Assembly (NCBI RefSeq): GCF_000986785.1 | Contig: NZ_LAYY01000003.1 | Span: 1 to 64,000 of the forward strand | Origin: Mesobacillus campisalis | Lineage (GTDB): Bacteria; Bacillota; Bacilli; Bacillales; Cytobacillaceae | DNA length: 64,000 nt | Direction of reading: 5' to 3' | In this document: positions 16,278 through 25,409 of the stretch, piece by piece | How the letters are laid out: the number at the start of each line of letters is the position of its first letter | Position numbering within the stretch: position 1 is the first letter of the stretch | Translations under genes and position numbers: made by a program | Notes under the pieces: generated by a model | Database searches by the model: none | Seen by the model: the letters and a program-made list of their open reading frames with translations, nothing else | Told to the model about the DNA's origin: nothing

Positions 16278-18458
16278 TTACTGCTTCACAGCGTATTTTG
16301 CTTTGGCTTCCTGGCGGCGGCGGTGCAAAATAGGTTCTGTGTAGCCATTTGGCTGTTCTGCTCCTTTAAAGACCAGGTCACAGGCGGCATGGAAGGCAAC
16401 AGAACCTTCAAAGTTGGCTGCCATTGGACGGTACGCGGGATCACCTGCGTTCTGTTCATCAACGACCTTTGCCATTCTTTTCATTGTTTCGAGTACCTGT
16501 TCTTCCGTGCAGATTCCATGGCGCAGCCAGTTTGCCATATGCTGGCTTGAGATTCTGAGAGTTGCACGGTCTTCCATCAGCCCAACGTTATTGATATCAG
16601 GAACCTTTGAACAGCCCACGCCCTGCTCAACCCAGCGGACCACATAGCCAAGGATTCCCTGTGCATTGTTGTCAAGCTCGGCCTGGATTTCCTCCGCGCT
16701 CCAGTCGGCATTTGCAGCTACCGGGATTTGTAGGATATCGTCGCGAAGATCTTTTGCTTCGCTCTTCAGCTGATTCTGCACCTGGCTTACATCTACCTGG
16801 TGATAATGCAGGGCATGCAGGGTCGCAGCTGTAGGAGATGGAACCCAGGCAGTGTTTGCACCGGCATGAAGATGGCCGATTTTTTGCTGGATCATGTCCG
16901 CCATAAGGTCAGGCATCGCCCACATTCCTTTGCCAATTTGGGCGCGCCCCTGGAATCCGGCATTCAGCCCCACGAATACATTTGATTTCTCATATCCTTG
17001 AAGCCAATTAGTGGCCTTCATATCACTTTTGCGGATCATCGGACCAGCTTCCATGGATGTATGGATTTCATCTCCGGTACGGTCCAGGAATCCAGTGTTG
17101 ATAAAGACTACCCGGTCTTTTACTTGCTTGATGCAAGCCTTCAGGTTAAGGGATGTGCGACGTTCTTCATCCATGACGCCAATTTTGAGCGTGTGGCGTT
17201 CGACGCCAATCAAGTCTTCAATGCGATTGAACAGTTCATTGGCAAACGCTACCTCCGCTGAACCATGCATTTTTGGCTTTACAATGTAAATCGAATTCTT
17301 TAGAGAGTTTTGGTATGTCCCATTCCCAAGAATCGTATGCTTTGCAATCAATCCCGTAAATACGCCGTCAAGAATGCCCTCTGGTACTTCCTGACCTTGT
17401 TCGTCCAGAACGATATTGCTTGTCATCAAGTGGCCCACATTTCTGATGAAAAGCATGGAACGTCCTCTTAAGGAAACTTCATCACCGGAAACGGATGTAT
17501 ACTTTCGATCTGGGTTTAAGCGGCGCGTCATTTCCTTGCCGCCTTTGCGGAATGAAGCTTCGATATCTCCCTTCATCAATCCCAGCCAGTTGCGGTAAAC
17601 CAGTGTCTTGTCTTCCGCATCGACAGCAGCGACAGAATCCTCGCAGTCGATGATGGTCGTAACAGCAGATTCGATGAGGATATCCTTTACCCTCGCCTTG
17701 TCTGTTTTGCCGATTGGGTGTTCATCATCGATTTGAATTTCAAAATGAAGCCCATTGTTTTTCAGCAGGACTGCCGATGGCTGCTCAGGACTTCCCTGGT
17801 ATCCTATTATCTTTTCACCGTCTTTGAGGCCAGTCTTTTCCCCGCTTTTCAGAGTGACAGCCAAAGTTCCGTTTTCGATGGCATACTGTACAGCATCCTT
17901 GTGGGAAGCTCCTTTCAAAGGTGCTGCCTGGTCAAGGAAATTCCGCCCAAACTCGATGACCTTTCCGCCCCGGACAGGATTATAGCCAAGGCCGCGGTCT
18001 GCGCCATTTTCCTCCGGGATCGCATCTGTTCCATACAGTGCATCATACAGGCTGCCCCAGCGCGCATTGGCGGCATTGATGGCGTAGCGTGCATTGTCTA
18101 CTGGCACTACAAGCTGCGGTCCAGCCTGGAAAGCAATCTCATCATCCACGTTTTCTGTCTGAATCTCGTAATCTTCCACTTCCGGCTCCAAATAGCCGAT
18201 TTCGGACAAGAAAGCTTTATAGCTTTCAAAATCAAAATCTTTTCCATTTTCACGGTACCAGCTGTCGATCTTTTCCTGAATCTCATCCCGTACCGCCAAA
18301 AGCTCTTTATTTTTGGGAGCAAGGTTATGGACAAGCTGACCAAAGCCGGTCCAGAAATCTTGCTGATCCACATTGGATCCAGGGAGGACTTCCGAATTGA
18401 TAAATTCATAAAGTTCCTTTGCCACTTGAAGACTGCCTGATTTCACATACTCTGCCAT
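16278..18458 (-). CDS. glcB: malate synthase G
   Basis: The 726-residue length and the sequence are those of malate synthase G, which joins glyoxylate and acetyl-CoA to give malate. Visible are the alpha/beta insert region (about 125-265), the TIM-barrel catalytic core with [18 protein letters not shown] (about 270-287), [12 protein letters not shown], and the C-terminal [20 protein letters not shown] region. Most Bacillus carry form A or lack the glyoxylate shunt; the G form is characteristic of glycolate use. It follows glcD by about 100 bases, with a candidate CcpA site in the gap. Confidence 0.95.
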   Translation of the reverse strand: MAEYVKSGSLQVAKELYEFINSEVLPGSNVDQQDFWTGFGQLVHNLAPKNKELLAVRDEIQEKIDSWYRENGKDFDFESYKAFLSEIGYLEPEVEDYEIQTENVDDEIAFQAGPQLVVPVDNARYAINAANARWGSLYDALYGTDAIPEENGADRGLGYNPVRGGKVIEFGRNFLDQAAPLKGASHKDAVQYAIENGTLAVTLKSGEKTGLKDGEKIIGYQGSPEQPSAVLLKNNGLHFEIQIDDEHPIGKTDKARVKDILIESAVTTIIDCEDSVAAVDAEDKTLVYRNWLGLMKGDIEASFRKGGKEMTRRLNPDRKYTSVSGDEVSLRGRSMLFIRNVGHLMTSNIVLDEQGQEVPEGILDGVFTGLIAKHTILGNGTYQNSLKNSIYIVKPKMHGSAEVAFANELFNRIEDLIGVERHTLKIGVMDEERRTSLNLKACIKQVKDRVVFINTGFLDRTGDEIHTSMEAGPMIRKSDMKATNWLQGYEKSNVFVGLNAGFQGRAQIGKGMWAMPDLMADMIQQKIGHLHAGANTAWVPSPTAATLHALHYHQVDVSQVQNQLKSEAKDLRDDILQIPVAANADWSAEEIQAELDNNAQGILGYVVRWVEQGVGCSKVPDINNVGLMEDRATLRISSQHMANWLRHGICTEEQVLETMKRMAKVVDEQNAGDPAYRPMAANFEGSVAFHAACDLVFKGAEQPNGYTEPILHRRRQEAKAKYAVKQ

Positions 18459-18510
18459 TTGCTAGTTTCCTCCATTCCTAATCCATCATAGGGTCATAAT
18501 ATCACTAACA

Positions 18511-18524
18511 TTAATGCGCTTTCA
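18511..18524 (-). promoter_or_regulatory. candidate cre (CcpA) site before glcB
   Basis: On the minus strand TGAAAGCGCATTAA matches the cre consensus TGWNANCGNTNWCA with two mismatches. It lies about 55 bases before the malate synthase start. Carbon catabolite repression would be expected for this pathway. Confidence 0.35.
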
Positions 18525-18562
18525 AATTATTTTCGAGGTGATTTCATAATATTTAAAATAGT

Positions 18563-20023
18563 CTACAGGGCTGCGCTGGCCTTCATTTCCTTTTTTATTT
18601 CGACACAGCGTCCAGGAGAAGGGAAAAGCTTCCCTGCATTCAAGAGATTCTTGGGATTAAAAACTTCCCTGACATCCGTCTGGGCGGCGATTTCCTCTTC
18701 GGTAAATACGAACCGCATTTCCTCACGCTTTTCAATGCCGACACCATGTTCTCCAGTAATGGTTCCTCCTACGTCGGCACATACCTTAAGGCAGAGGCTT
18801 CCTGCTTCAAGAGCTTTTTCAGTTTCACCAGGCACTCGGGCATCGAACAACACCAGCGGATGAAGGTTCCCATCACCTGCATGGAAGATGTTCGCAATCC
18901 TCAGGCCGGATTCCTCACTGATTTGATTAATACGTGCCAATACCTCGGGAAGTTTGCTCCTCGGGATGACGCCATCCTGCACAAGATAGTCGGGGGAAAT
19001 CGCTCCCATCGCTCCAAAACCAGTTTTCCGGTTGGCCCACCAGCGGCCTCGCTCAGCTTCATCCCTGGCTACCTTTACCTCACGGACGTTTCTGCTCCTG
19101 CAAACTGTTAAAATCTGTTCAATCTGCTCGTCGATTCCCGCCGTAATCCCATCTACCTCAATCAGCAGAACCGCTTCAATATCCTTCGGGTGCCCAACAG
19201 GAAAAGCAGCCGCTTCTACGCCCTCAATAGCCGTTTTATCCATCATCTCCAGAGCGGCCGGGACGATGCCTGAAGAAATAATATCGGAAACAGCCTGGCT
19301 TCCATCGGCAACATTGTCAAAATAGGCCAGAACCGTCTGTTTGCCTTCAGGGTTTTTCAGGATGCGGACCGTTATCTTGGTCACGATTCCAAGTGTCCCC
19401 TCGGACCCGGTCAAAAGGCCGAGCAGGTCGTAGCCTGGTTCATCGGCGACTCCGTCCTTGCCTATCTCGATGATTTCTCCATTTGGCAAAACCACCTCAA
19501 GCCCGAGGATATGGTTGGTTGTGACTCCATATTTCAAACAGTGCGCGCCTCCCGCATTCTCGGCCACATTCCCGCCGATGGTGCAGCAATATTGGCTTGA
19601 AGGGTCTGGTGCATAGTAATAGCCCCGTTCTGAAATCGAGTTTGTCAGCTTGAGATTGACAAACCCCGGTTCCACGACCGCCCTTCTGTTTTCAAGGTCG
19701 ACCCTGAGGAGTCTTTTCATTTTCACCATGGAAATAATGATCTCATTATTTAGAGGAATCGCTCCGCCGCTCAACCCTGTTCCTGCTCCGCGCGCTAGGA
19801 AAGGCAGATCATTTTCATGGCAGTACTTCACTACCGCCGCCACTTCTTCCGTGTTTTTCGGAAAGACGACAGCTCTCGGCAAATGTTTGTGGATGGTGAA
19901 CCCATCGCAGTCATAGGCCAGCAAATCTTCTTTTTTATAGAGGATGGAACGGGCGCTCCCGACGATGCCGGCAAGTTTGTGAATATGCTGGTCATTGGTC
20001 TTGATTTCCTTTAAAAATGCCAT
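18563..20023 (-). CDS. glcD: glycolate oxidase subunit GlcD (FAD-linked)
   Basis: This 486-residue protein is an FAD-linked oxidase of the GlcD type. The FAD_binding_4 domain (about 45-185) shows ARGAGTGLSGGAIP (about 77-90) and a PSSQYCCTIGGNVAENAGGAHCLKYG stretch, here split across residues 142-168. The FAD-oxidase C-terminal domain (about 220-465) has FHAGDGNLHP and GEHGVGIEKRE. It is the catalytic subunit oxidising glycolate (and D-lactate) to glyoxylate. The ATG directly follows the stop codon of glcF. It is the third gene of glcEFD, translationally coupled. Confidence 0.93.
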   Translation of the reverse strand: MAFLKEIKTNDQHIHKLAGIVGSARSILYKKEDLLAYDCDGFTIHKHLPRAVVFPKNTEEVAAVVKYCHENDLPFLARGAGTGLSGGAIPLNNEIIISMVKMKRLLRVDLENRRAVVEPGFVNLKLTNSISERGYYYAPDPSSQYCCTIGGNVAENAGGAHCLKYGVTTNHILGLEVVLPNGEIIEIGKDGVADEPGYDLLGLLTGSEGTLGIVTKITVRILKNPEGKQTVLAYFDNVADGSQAVSDIISSGIVPAALEMMDKTAIEGVEAAAFPVGHPKDIEAVLLIEVDGITAGIDEQIEQILTVCRSRNVREVKVARDEAERGRWWANRKTGFGAMGAISPDYLVQDGVIPRSKLPEVLARINQISEESGLRIANIFHAGDGNLHPLVLFDARVPGETEKALEAGSLCLKVCADVGGTITGEHGVGIEKREEMRFVFTEEEIAAQTDVREVFNPKNLLNAGKLFPSPGRCVEIKKEMKASAAL

Positions 20024-21379
20024 CTAGTTTTCCCCCTTCCCGTCCTCTTTCTGATAAGCCCAGTCAAGCAGCTGTACGGTATGGACAATTTTTTGGCTCC
20101 GTCCATATTTTTCAACGCCCATTGCCATTTGCAGCATGCAGCCCGGATTTCCCATTGAAATCATTTCCACATCATCAGGAACGTTTTCCATTTTGCTCTC
20201 CAATACGGCACCGGCCATCTCGGGGTTGGTAATGTTATAAATGCCCGCACTTCCGCAGCAGCGGTCGGAATTCGGCATATGGACCATCTCGACCCCTGGT
20301 ATATCAAGCAGGATATTGCGCGGCTCCTGGCGGATATTCTGCCCATGGGCCAAGTGGCAGGCATCGTGATACGTAATTCTTGTTTTCAGCTCTGCCTTTG
20401 GTTTTTCGTATCCTGTATCGTGAAGGTGCTTCGATATATCCTCCACTTTTTCCGCAAACTTTTCCGCCTCTTCCCTCATTTCCGGATCGTCATGGAACAG
20501 CTCGGCATATTCCTTCATCATGCAGCCGCAGCCTGCTGCATTGACAACTACTTTCTCCGCATCCCTGAATGCGTCCATATTCTGCTTTGCGAGCATCCTG
20601 CCTGTATCCCGGTCCCCTGCATGGACATGGAGGGCGCCGCAGCAAGTCTGGTTTTGGGGGATGACAACATCATTTCCATTTCGGGTCAATACATTGATCG
20701 TTGCCTCGTTTATATCACTGAACATGACATCCATGATGCACCCTGTCAGCAATGCCACCTCGCGCTTGCTCTCCCCTTTTGCCTTGATAACCTTTTCATT
20801 TTTGTATCTTTTCCTGACCGGTTCTTTAATTTCCGGCATGATGGCTTCCATTTCAACGAGATGTTTGGGCATGATGTTGATTAGCTTTGTTTTCCGGACC
20901 ACACTCTGAACTCCGCTCTTCTGGTAGAACTTCAGCATGCTTCCCAAGGTATTGAGGCGATTTTGTTTCGGGAAAATCCCCTTCAGGAACATGTTGCTGA
21001 CGGCTCCCTGCCAGCCGGTCAATGGCATCGCTTGACGCACCTGTCCGCGTGCTTCCTCAATCAGACCGCCCACATCCACATCTGCCGGACAGGCCGTGGT
21101 GCATGCACGGCAATCAAGGCAGGCAAAGACCGGGTCGGCAAAAAATTCGTTTACATTAAGCCTTCCTTCCGCCACTGATTTGATCAGATGGACACGGCCT
21201 CGCGGGGAATGCTGTTCCTGGCCGGTAATCTCATAGGTCGGGCACGATTCAAGACACATGCCGCAATGGACGCAGTCGGCCCATTTGGTTTCGTCCGGAT
21301 GGTCTTTTGCCAGGTAATTGCTTAGGCTACCCGATGAACAAGATGGTTCCTGCTTTAAGTCCAACTCTCTTAAACTCAA
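20024..21379 (-). CDS. glcF: glycolate oxidase iron-sulfur subunit GlcF
   Basis: The 451-residue protein has two [4Fe-4S] ferredoxin motifs (CVHCGMCLESCP at Cys36-46 and CLDCRACTTACP about 50 residues later). Two CCG domains follow, with NQTCCGALHVHAGD and SDRCCGSAGIYN. It passes electrons from GlcD to the quinone pool. I chose the TTG at 21379, since GGGGGG precedes it and it lies two bases past the glcE stop codon. The longer frame to 21403 would overlap glcE. It abuts glcD directly. Confidence 0.93.
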   Translation of the reverse strand: MSLRELDLKQEPSCSSGSLSNYLAKDHPDETKWADCVHCGMCLESCPTYEITGQEQHSPRGRVHLIKSVAEGRLNVNEFFADPVFACLDCRACTTACPADVDVGGLIEEARGQVRQAMPLTGWQGAVSNMFLKGIFPKQNRLNTLGSMLKFYQKSGVQSVVRKTKLINIMPKHLVEMEAIMPEIKEPVRKRYKNEKVIKAKGESKREVALLTGCIMDVMFSDINEATINVLTRNGNDVVIPQNQTCCGALHVHAGDRDTGRMLAKQNMDAFRDAEKVVVNAAGCGCMMKEYAELFHDDPEMREEAEKFAEKVEDISKHLHDTGYEKPKAELKTRITYHDACHLAHGQNIRQEPRNILLDIPGVEMVHMPNSDRCCGSAGIYNITNPEMAGAVLESKMENVPDDVEMISMGNPGCMLQMAMGVEKYGRSQKIVHTVQLLDWAYQKEDGKGEN

Positions 21380-21380
21380 T

Positions 21381-22688
21381 TTATATCCCCCCAATAAATG
21401 CATTAGGATTCAAGATTCTGTTCGGGTCCATCTTTGCCTTTATTCCTTCCATCAGGGGGAAATAAGACGGCTTGTCACCCCAGGCATCCACTTTGCCGCC
21501 AAGGACTTCCGGCAAATGTTTGACAACTGCATACCCGCCCTCCTGGACGGCAAACTTGCGGAGATGCATGATGCCTGCGGCAACCTGGTCGTCAGAACCT
21601 CTCAGAACAACCTGGCAAATTCCCGTCCCAAGACCGCCATGGGCCTCGGCCGCAACCTGGCCTCCATCAGAAAGAAGCTGGCATTCCCTTATCACATCAA
21701 GCACCTTCAGGTTCACGATGCCAATTTTCATTGCAGCGGCTGTTTCCTTATTGCTTCCTGTTCCTTCCTCCAATGAGTCAAGGCCACATGGAGCTGCTGT
21801 ATAAAGCTTATTCCAGAAAGCCTTGGCCTCTTCATCCGTCAGGATGTCCAGGCTGGTCCGGGCAGGCTGGTTCGCCTTGATGTATTGTTCCTGATAGCGT
21901 ACCGAAGTTTCAACATCCTCAAAGCTGATGGCCAGTGTATAGCAGTTTCTGTCCGCCATATTGCCTGCCATGAACGGATTCAGCAGTTCCAGTGCGACAG
22001 GCTCCATCATGGAATCAAGAAGCTTGATGGCAAAACGCCGTACCTCTTCCAGGTTCCCTTCCGGAAAAGAAAGAAGCGCCAGGCTCTCGCATTTTGGAAG
22101 CGGCCGAAGCTTAAATGTCACTTCGGAAATAATCCCCAAGGTTCCCATTGAGCCAATAAAAAGTTTATTCATATCATAGCCGGCGACATTTTTCACCACC
22201 CGTCCCCCCGACCTGATAATCCGGCCATCAGGATAAACGGTCCGAAGTCCGATTACCGAGTCCCGGGCTATGCCATATCCAAGCCGTTTGGGACCGCTGT
22301 CATTTGAAGCAATGACTCCTCCGACCGTCGCATACGCCGGCCATGACGGATCAAGGGCGAGTTTCTGGCTGTGCTGCGCCAAAAAGCCCTGCAGTTCCTT
22401 AAAAGTAGTCCCAGCCTTTACCGTCACTGTCATATCTCCGGGTGTATGTTCGACAATTCCTGTATAATCTTCCAGGGACAGCTGTATTTGGGTTTTCGCC
22501 GGGGTTCCCCATCCCTGTTTTGTTCCTCCTCCCACTACCGAGACGGTTGTTTTCGAATCGTTGCAATAGGCCATGACTTTTGCTATTTCTTCCTCTTTCT
22601 TCGGGAAAATGGTGACACTTTCCTCTCCTGCCATCTTCAGCTCAGGAAAAATGGCCTTCAAATCTGCCAGCAGCTCTGCTGTTACCAA
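21381..22688 (-). CDS. glcE: glycolate oxidase FAD-binding subunit GlcE
   Basis: This 435-residue protein of the FAD_binding_4 family has GGGTKQGWG and the segment YATVGGVIASNDSGPKRLGYG typical of GlcE. It is required with GlcD and GlcF for glycolate oxidase. The TTG at 22688 is preferred because GGGGGTG lies five bases upstream; the longer frame to 22751 overlaps the regulator gene. It is the first gene of glcEFD. In B. subtilis the corresponding ysf locus has fewer subunits, so this is the three-subunit, E. coli-like form. Confidence 0.9.
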   Translation of the reverse strand: MVTAELLADLKAIFPELKMAGEESVTIFPKKEEEIAKVMAYCNDSKTTVSVVGGGTKQGWGTPAKTQIQLSLEDYTGIVEHTPGDMTVTVKAGTTFKELQGFLAQHSQKLALDPSWPAYATVGGVIASNDSGPKRLGYGIARDSVIGLRTVYPDGRIIRSGGRVVKNVAGYDMNKLFIGSMGTLGIISEVTFKLRPLPKCESLALLSFPEGNLEEVRRFAIKLLDSMMEPVALELLNPFMAGNMADRNCYTLAISFEDVETSVRYQEQYIKANQPARTSLDILTDEEAKAFWNKLYTAAPCGLDSLEEGTGSNKETAAAMKIGIVNLKVLDVIRECQLLSDGGQVAAEAHGGLGTGICQVVLRGSDDQVAAGIMHLRKFAVQEGGYAVVKHLPEVLGGKVDAWGDKPSYFPLMEGIKAKMDPNRILNPNAFIGGI

Positions 22689-22706
22689 ATCGACACCCCC
22701 TATAGA

Positions 22707-22720
22707 TTTAAGCGCTTTCC
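22707..22720 (-). promoter_or_regulatory. candidate cre (CcpA) site before glcEFD
   Basis: On the minus strand GGAAAGCGCTTAAA matches the cre consensus with two mismatches and has the palindromic AAAGCGCTT core. It overlaps the last codons of the GntR gene, 19 bases before glcE. Confidence 0.4.
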
Positions 22721-23400
22721 AAAATGCTGCCGCGCAGCAGTTCTTCAACAAATGACAAGTGGTCCATCATTTCCCTCCTGGCTGTTTGCGGCTCTCGGGC
22801 TTTTATAGCCTGCAGGATCCGCTGGTGCTGGTGTTCGATTTCTGCAACAGTTTCAGGATCCTCTTCTATCTTTTTATAAAACTCGCTCATGACCTTTTTC
22901 ATGGCAGCAGAGATAAACTCTATTAACTGGATCAGAATATCATTTCCGGCAGCCTTGGCAATGGCCATATGAAAATTGTAATCCGATCCCCAGCCCGCTT
23001 CAGTTTGAAGCGATAAAATTTCTTCCAGTTCCGAAACCACTTCATCACTGCGGTTCAATGCAGCCACCTCGGCAATGCCTGTTTCGAGCATTTTCCTCAC
23101 CTGGAACAGCTCATTGATATCCTTTAAACTTGGCAGCATGACCTGGCTTTTGAATAGGCTCGCAGAATCGAATCCGCAGATGAATGTTCCCTCCCCCCGC
23201 CTGACATCCACCGTTCCCTTGCCTTTGAGGGTGGTTAGGGCATCCCGGACAGCGGACCTGCCAACTCCAAATAAGTCACATAATTCCCTTACGGAAGGAA
23301 GCTTATCGCCAATGGCGAATGTTCCAGATTCAATCATTTTCTCTATCTGTTCGACAACCGAATCGGAGACCTTTTTATTGGAGATTCTCTCCACATCCAA
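22708..23400 (-). CDS. GntR/FadR-family regulator of the glycolate genes
   Basis: The 230-residue protein has an N-terminal winged HTH (about residues 10-75, with LPSVRELCDLFGVGRSAVRDAL) and a C-terminal FCD ligand domain (about 90-220). It resembles LutR, GlcC and PdhR. It probably senses glycolate, lactate or a related hydroxy acid. The TTG at 23400 is chosen because AGGTGA precedes it; the longer frame to 23490 has no site. It lies first in the block, 20 bases ahead of glcE, so it probably controls glcEFD and itself. A perfect inverted repeat at 23420-23438 is the candidate operator. Confidence 0.85.
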   Translation of the reverse strand: MDVERISNKKVSDSVVEQIEKMIESGTFAIGDKLPSVRELCDLFGVGRSAVRDALTTLKGKGTVDVRRGEGTFICGFDSASLFKSQVMLPSLKDINELFQVRKMLETGIAEVAALNRSDEVVSELEEILSLQTEAGWGSDYNFHMAIAKAAGNDILIQLIEFISAAMKKVMSEFYKKIEEDPETVAEIEHQHQRILQAIKAREPQTARREMMDHLSFVEELLRGSILESA

Positions 23401-23419
23401 ATGATATTCACCTACCTTT

Positions 23420-23438
23420 TCAGATATCACATATCTGA
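23420..23438. promoter_or_regulatory. inverted-repeat operator candidate for the GntR regulator
   Basis: TCAGATAT-CAC-ATATCTGA is a perfect palindrome of 8-bp arms with a 3-base spacer. It lies 20 bases upstream of the regulator start and next to a possible -10 box (TATAAC on the minus strand). GntR dimers bind sites of this shape, so autoregulation is likely. Confidence 0.5.
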
Positions 23439-23627
23439 TAAGTGTTATACTAACTTCATTAAACCACCGATATAGGAGAAATTCAACCATTTATTTGAAT
23501 TTATCAAAAAGTCTAAAAACTGATGGAATATTTGATTGAAAAATAAAACTATTCGAGCATAAAAAAGGTAAAAGAAAAGGTACTTTGATAGAATAATGGT
23601 GTCATTAAAAGAATGGGAGGAATAGAA

Positions 23628-24188
23628 ATGTTTGATATCGCTATTATAGGTGCTGGTGCGGCCGGAGCAAGCGCTGCCATATTCACCGCCAAGGCAGGCA
23701 AAAAAACATTGCTGATCGACAATGATAAAAGCATGACAAAAAGAGCCTGGATTGAAAACCATTATGGTGCCGGCGACATTACTGGTCCGGATCTAGTGGA
23801 AAGAGGCAAGGGTCAGGCAGTTAAGCAAGGTGCAGAGCTTGTTCAAGGTGAAGTAACCAATCTTGTCAAAAAAGAAGATGGCTTCCTGCTTGAGACAGAA
23901 GGCGGTTCTTATGAAGCGAAACACGTCATTCTCGCAACTGGGGTTGCATTGGGACTGGCCGAAAAAATTGGAGTTAAAACAAAAGAAGGGACGGAACCGA
24001 GAATCAAAACCGTTCTCGATGTTGATGCTTCAGGCAAGACGAATGTCGATGGAGTCTGGGCTGCAGGAACTTGCGCAGGAGTAAGCGTCCACACCATCAT
24101 CACTGCTGGCGACGGAGCAAAAACAGCCATCAACCTCATAAGCGAGATAAATGGAGAACGATACGTCGACCACGACGTCTTAAAATAA
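23628..24188 (+). CDS. short FAD-dependent oxidoreductase, TrxB-like without the NADPH domain
   Basis: The 186-residue protein has the FAD motif GAGAAG (8-13) and the C-terminal FAD segment GVWAAGTCAGVSVHTIITAGDGAKTA. These are the two halves of the FAD domain of thioredoxin reductases. The inserted NADPH-binding domain and its CxxC disulfide are missing, so it is little more than half of TrxB. Close relatives of this size are common in Bacillaceae, so this is a compact family and not a broken gene. The function is unknown. The ATG at 23628 has GGGAGG seven bases upstream. It is divergent from the glycolate regulator. Confidence 0.8.
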   Translation: MFDIAIIGAGAAGASAAIFTAKAGKKTLLIDNDKSMTKRAWIENHYGAGDITGPDLVERGKGQAVKQGAELVQGEVTNLVKKEDGFLLETEGGSYEAKHVILATGVALGLAEKIGVKTKEGTEPRIKTVLDVDASGKTNVDGVWAAGTCAGVSVHTIITAGDGAKTAINLISEINGERYVDHDVLK

Positions 24189-24194
24189 GCTGCA

Positions 24195-24223
24195 AAAAAG
24201 CGCAGGAGCCCTTGCGCTTTTTT
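24195..24223 (+). terminator. terminator of the FAD oxidoreductase gene
   Basis: AAAAGCGCAGG and CCTTGCGCTTTT pair around a short AGC loop, followed by six T. It begins about ten bases after the stop codon. Confidence 0.85.
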
Positions 24224-24317
24224 ATTCCCTGTTAAGAAAGGACAATTTTTTCCTCTTACAGTTTGGCGGATAATATGCTATAATTTTCTCACTGCAGGAA
24301 GACTCCTGCCTGATCGC

Positions 24318-24405
24318 GGAGATGTACCCAAGTGGTTCAAGGGGGCGCACTCGAAATGCGCTAGGACGGGCAACCGTTGCGTGAGTTCGAATCTCATCAT
24401 CTCCT
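24318..24405 (+). tRNA. tRNA-Ser (anticodon CGA)
   Basis: The molecule is a class II tRNA. The acceptor pairs GGAGATG with CATCTCC, and the anticodon stem GCGCA/TGCGC holds the loop CTCGAAA, giving CGA for codon UCG. A long variable arm (ACGG-GCAA-CCGT) and the T loop TTCGAAT are present. The 3' CCA is not encoded. The base after the acceptor stem is T, whereas bacterial tRNA-Ser usually has G at position 73. Confidence 0.93.
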
Positions 24406-24413
24406 TTTTAGAA

Positions 24414-24540
24414 GAGCGGAAGCGCCTTGGTCAGCCCCGCCCAGCATAAGACGCTTCAGAATAGAAGGCGTTCTTTGCCTTCAATTCTGAAGTGGCTTAT
24501 GACTCGAGGGGCTAGGCGCTGGAGCTGGACAGTTATCTAA
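24414..24540 (+). repeat. dispersed ~125-bp repeat, copy 1
   Basis: This block, starting nine bases after tRNA-Ser, is repeated in inverted orientation at 56346-56475. By eye the two are roughly 85-90 percent identical. It contains a central hairpin (CTTCAGAAT...ATTCTGAAG around AGAAGGCGTTC) and GC-rich ends (GCGCCTTGGTCAGCCCCG; GGGGCTAGGCGCTGG). It encodes nothing obvious. It resembles the small non-autonomous repeats of Bacillus genomes. Confidence 0.8.
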
Positions 24541-24560
24541 CTTTAGAAGTCTATACTTAA

Positions 24561-24592
24561 AAAAGGACAGCCTAACGGCTGTCTTTTTTGCT
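24561..24592 (-). terminator. terminator of dps
   Basis: GACAGCC and GGCTGTC form a short GC-rich stem with a TAAC loop, flanked by A and T runs, so it can work in both directions. It lies about 12 bases after the dps stop codon. Confidence 0.8.
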
Positions 24593-24603
24593 TGGAAAAT
24601 TAT

Positions 24604-25044
24604 CTACTTCCCAAGAAACGAATTCAGCATCCAGACATGCTTTTCCAGGCTTGAATGGATGGAAAGCAGCAAATCTCCTGTTGTTTCGTCTCTGGCTTCA
24701 TCTGCGATTTCCATAGCTTTTTTCAATTCCGAGATCAATCCCGAGAAATCACTGGCAATGCTGGCAACCATTTCAGAAGCCGTTTCGCCTCCTTCTGCTT
24801 CTTTCACCGAGGCGATTTCCATGCAGCCGGTCATGGTCGCAACCGGTTTGTCCCCCAATGCCAGCAGACGCTCTGCCAGTTCATCAATATGCAGGGCAGC
24901 TTCATTATAAAGTTCCTCAAATTTTGCGTGCAGGGTAAAAAACTCAGGACCTGTTACATACCAATGATAATTATGCAGTTTGATATAAAGGACGCTCCAA
25001 TTTGCAATCTGCTGGTTAACACACTGTGTCAATTCGCTTTTCAT
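24604..25044 (-). CDS. dps: Dps-family ferritin-like DNA protection protein
   Basis: The 146-residue protein has the four-helix Dps fold with the ferroxidase ligands of this family in LHNYHWYVTGPEFFTLHAKFEELY (His and Asp/Glu in the first two helices). It would form a dodecamer that stores iron and consumes hydrogen peroxide to shield DNA, like B. subtilis MrgA/Dps. Of the two adjacent ATG codons, the second (25044) has the better spacing (seven bases) from GGAGG. A PerR-like box lies at 25070-25084, directly upstream. It is divergent from katA. Confidence 0.92.
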   Translation of the reverse strand: MKSELTQCVNQQIANWSVLYIKLHNYHWYVTGPEFFTLHAKFEELYNEAALHIDELAERLLALGDKPVATMTGCMEIASVKEAEGGETASEMVASIASDFSGLISELKKAMEIADEARDETTGDLLLSIHSSLEKHVWMLNSFLGK

Positions 25045-25069
25045 CATTTTTCCTCCATTACCTATATCT

Positions 25070-25084
25070 TTGTAATTATTATAG
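25070..25084. promoter_or_regulatory. PerR-box-like site before dps
   Basis: TTGTAATTATTATAG matches the PerR consensus TTATAATNATTATAA at 13 of 15 positions. It lies 25 bases upstream of the dps start and overlaps a possible -10 (TATAAT on the minus strand). B. subtilis mrgA is controlled the same way. Confidence 0.6.
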
Positions 25085-25409
25085 TCTATTTAACTGGGCA
25101 AACAGCAAAATCGACACAGTATTCACAGGAATGTCATATTTGCATACTTAATTCCAGAATTCAGATAAGTAATCAATGAGCAATACTTTACTATTCTCAA
25201 TTAAAGTAACAAATTGAGATTTATAATGGTTCGTCAACTTGCGACATATTTCTTGCTTTCAATGTTTTATCTCCATAATAACTTTTGTTTTATTAAAATA
25301 CCTTCAGTAATTTCCCTCCCTCAGTGCTGAGAACCCCTTATACATCAACCATTAATCCTTGATAGATCATTGGCTTGTCATAAAAATGTGGATTGATAGA
25401 TATAATGTG

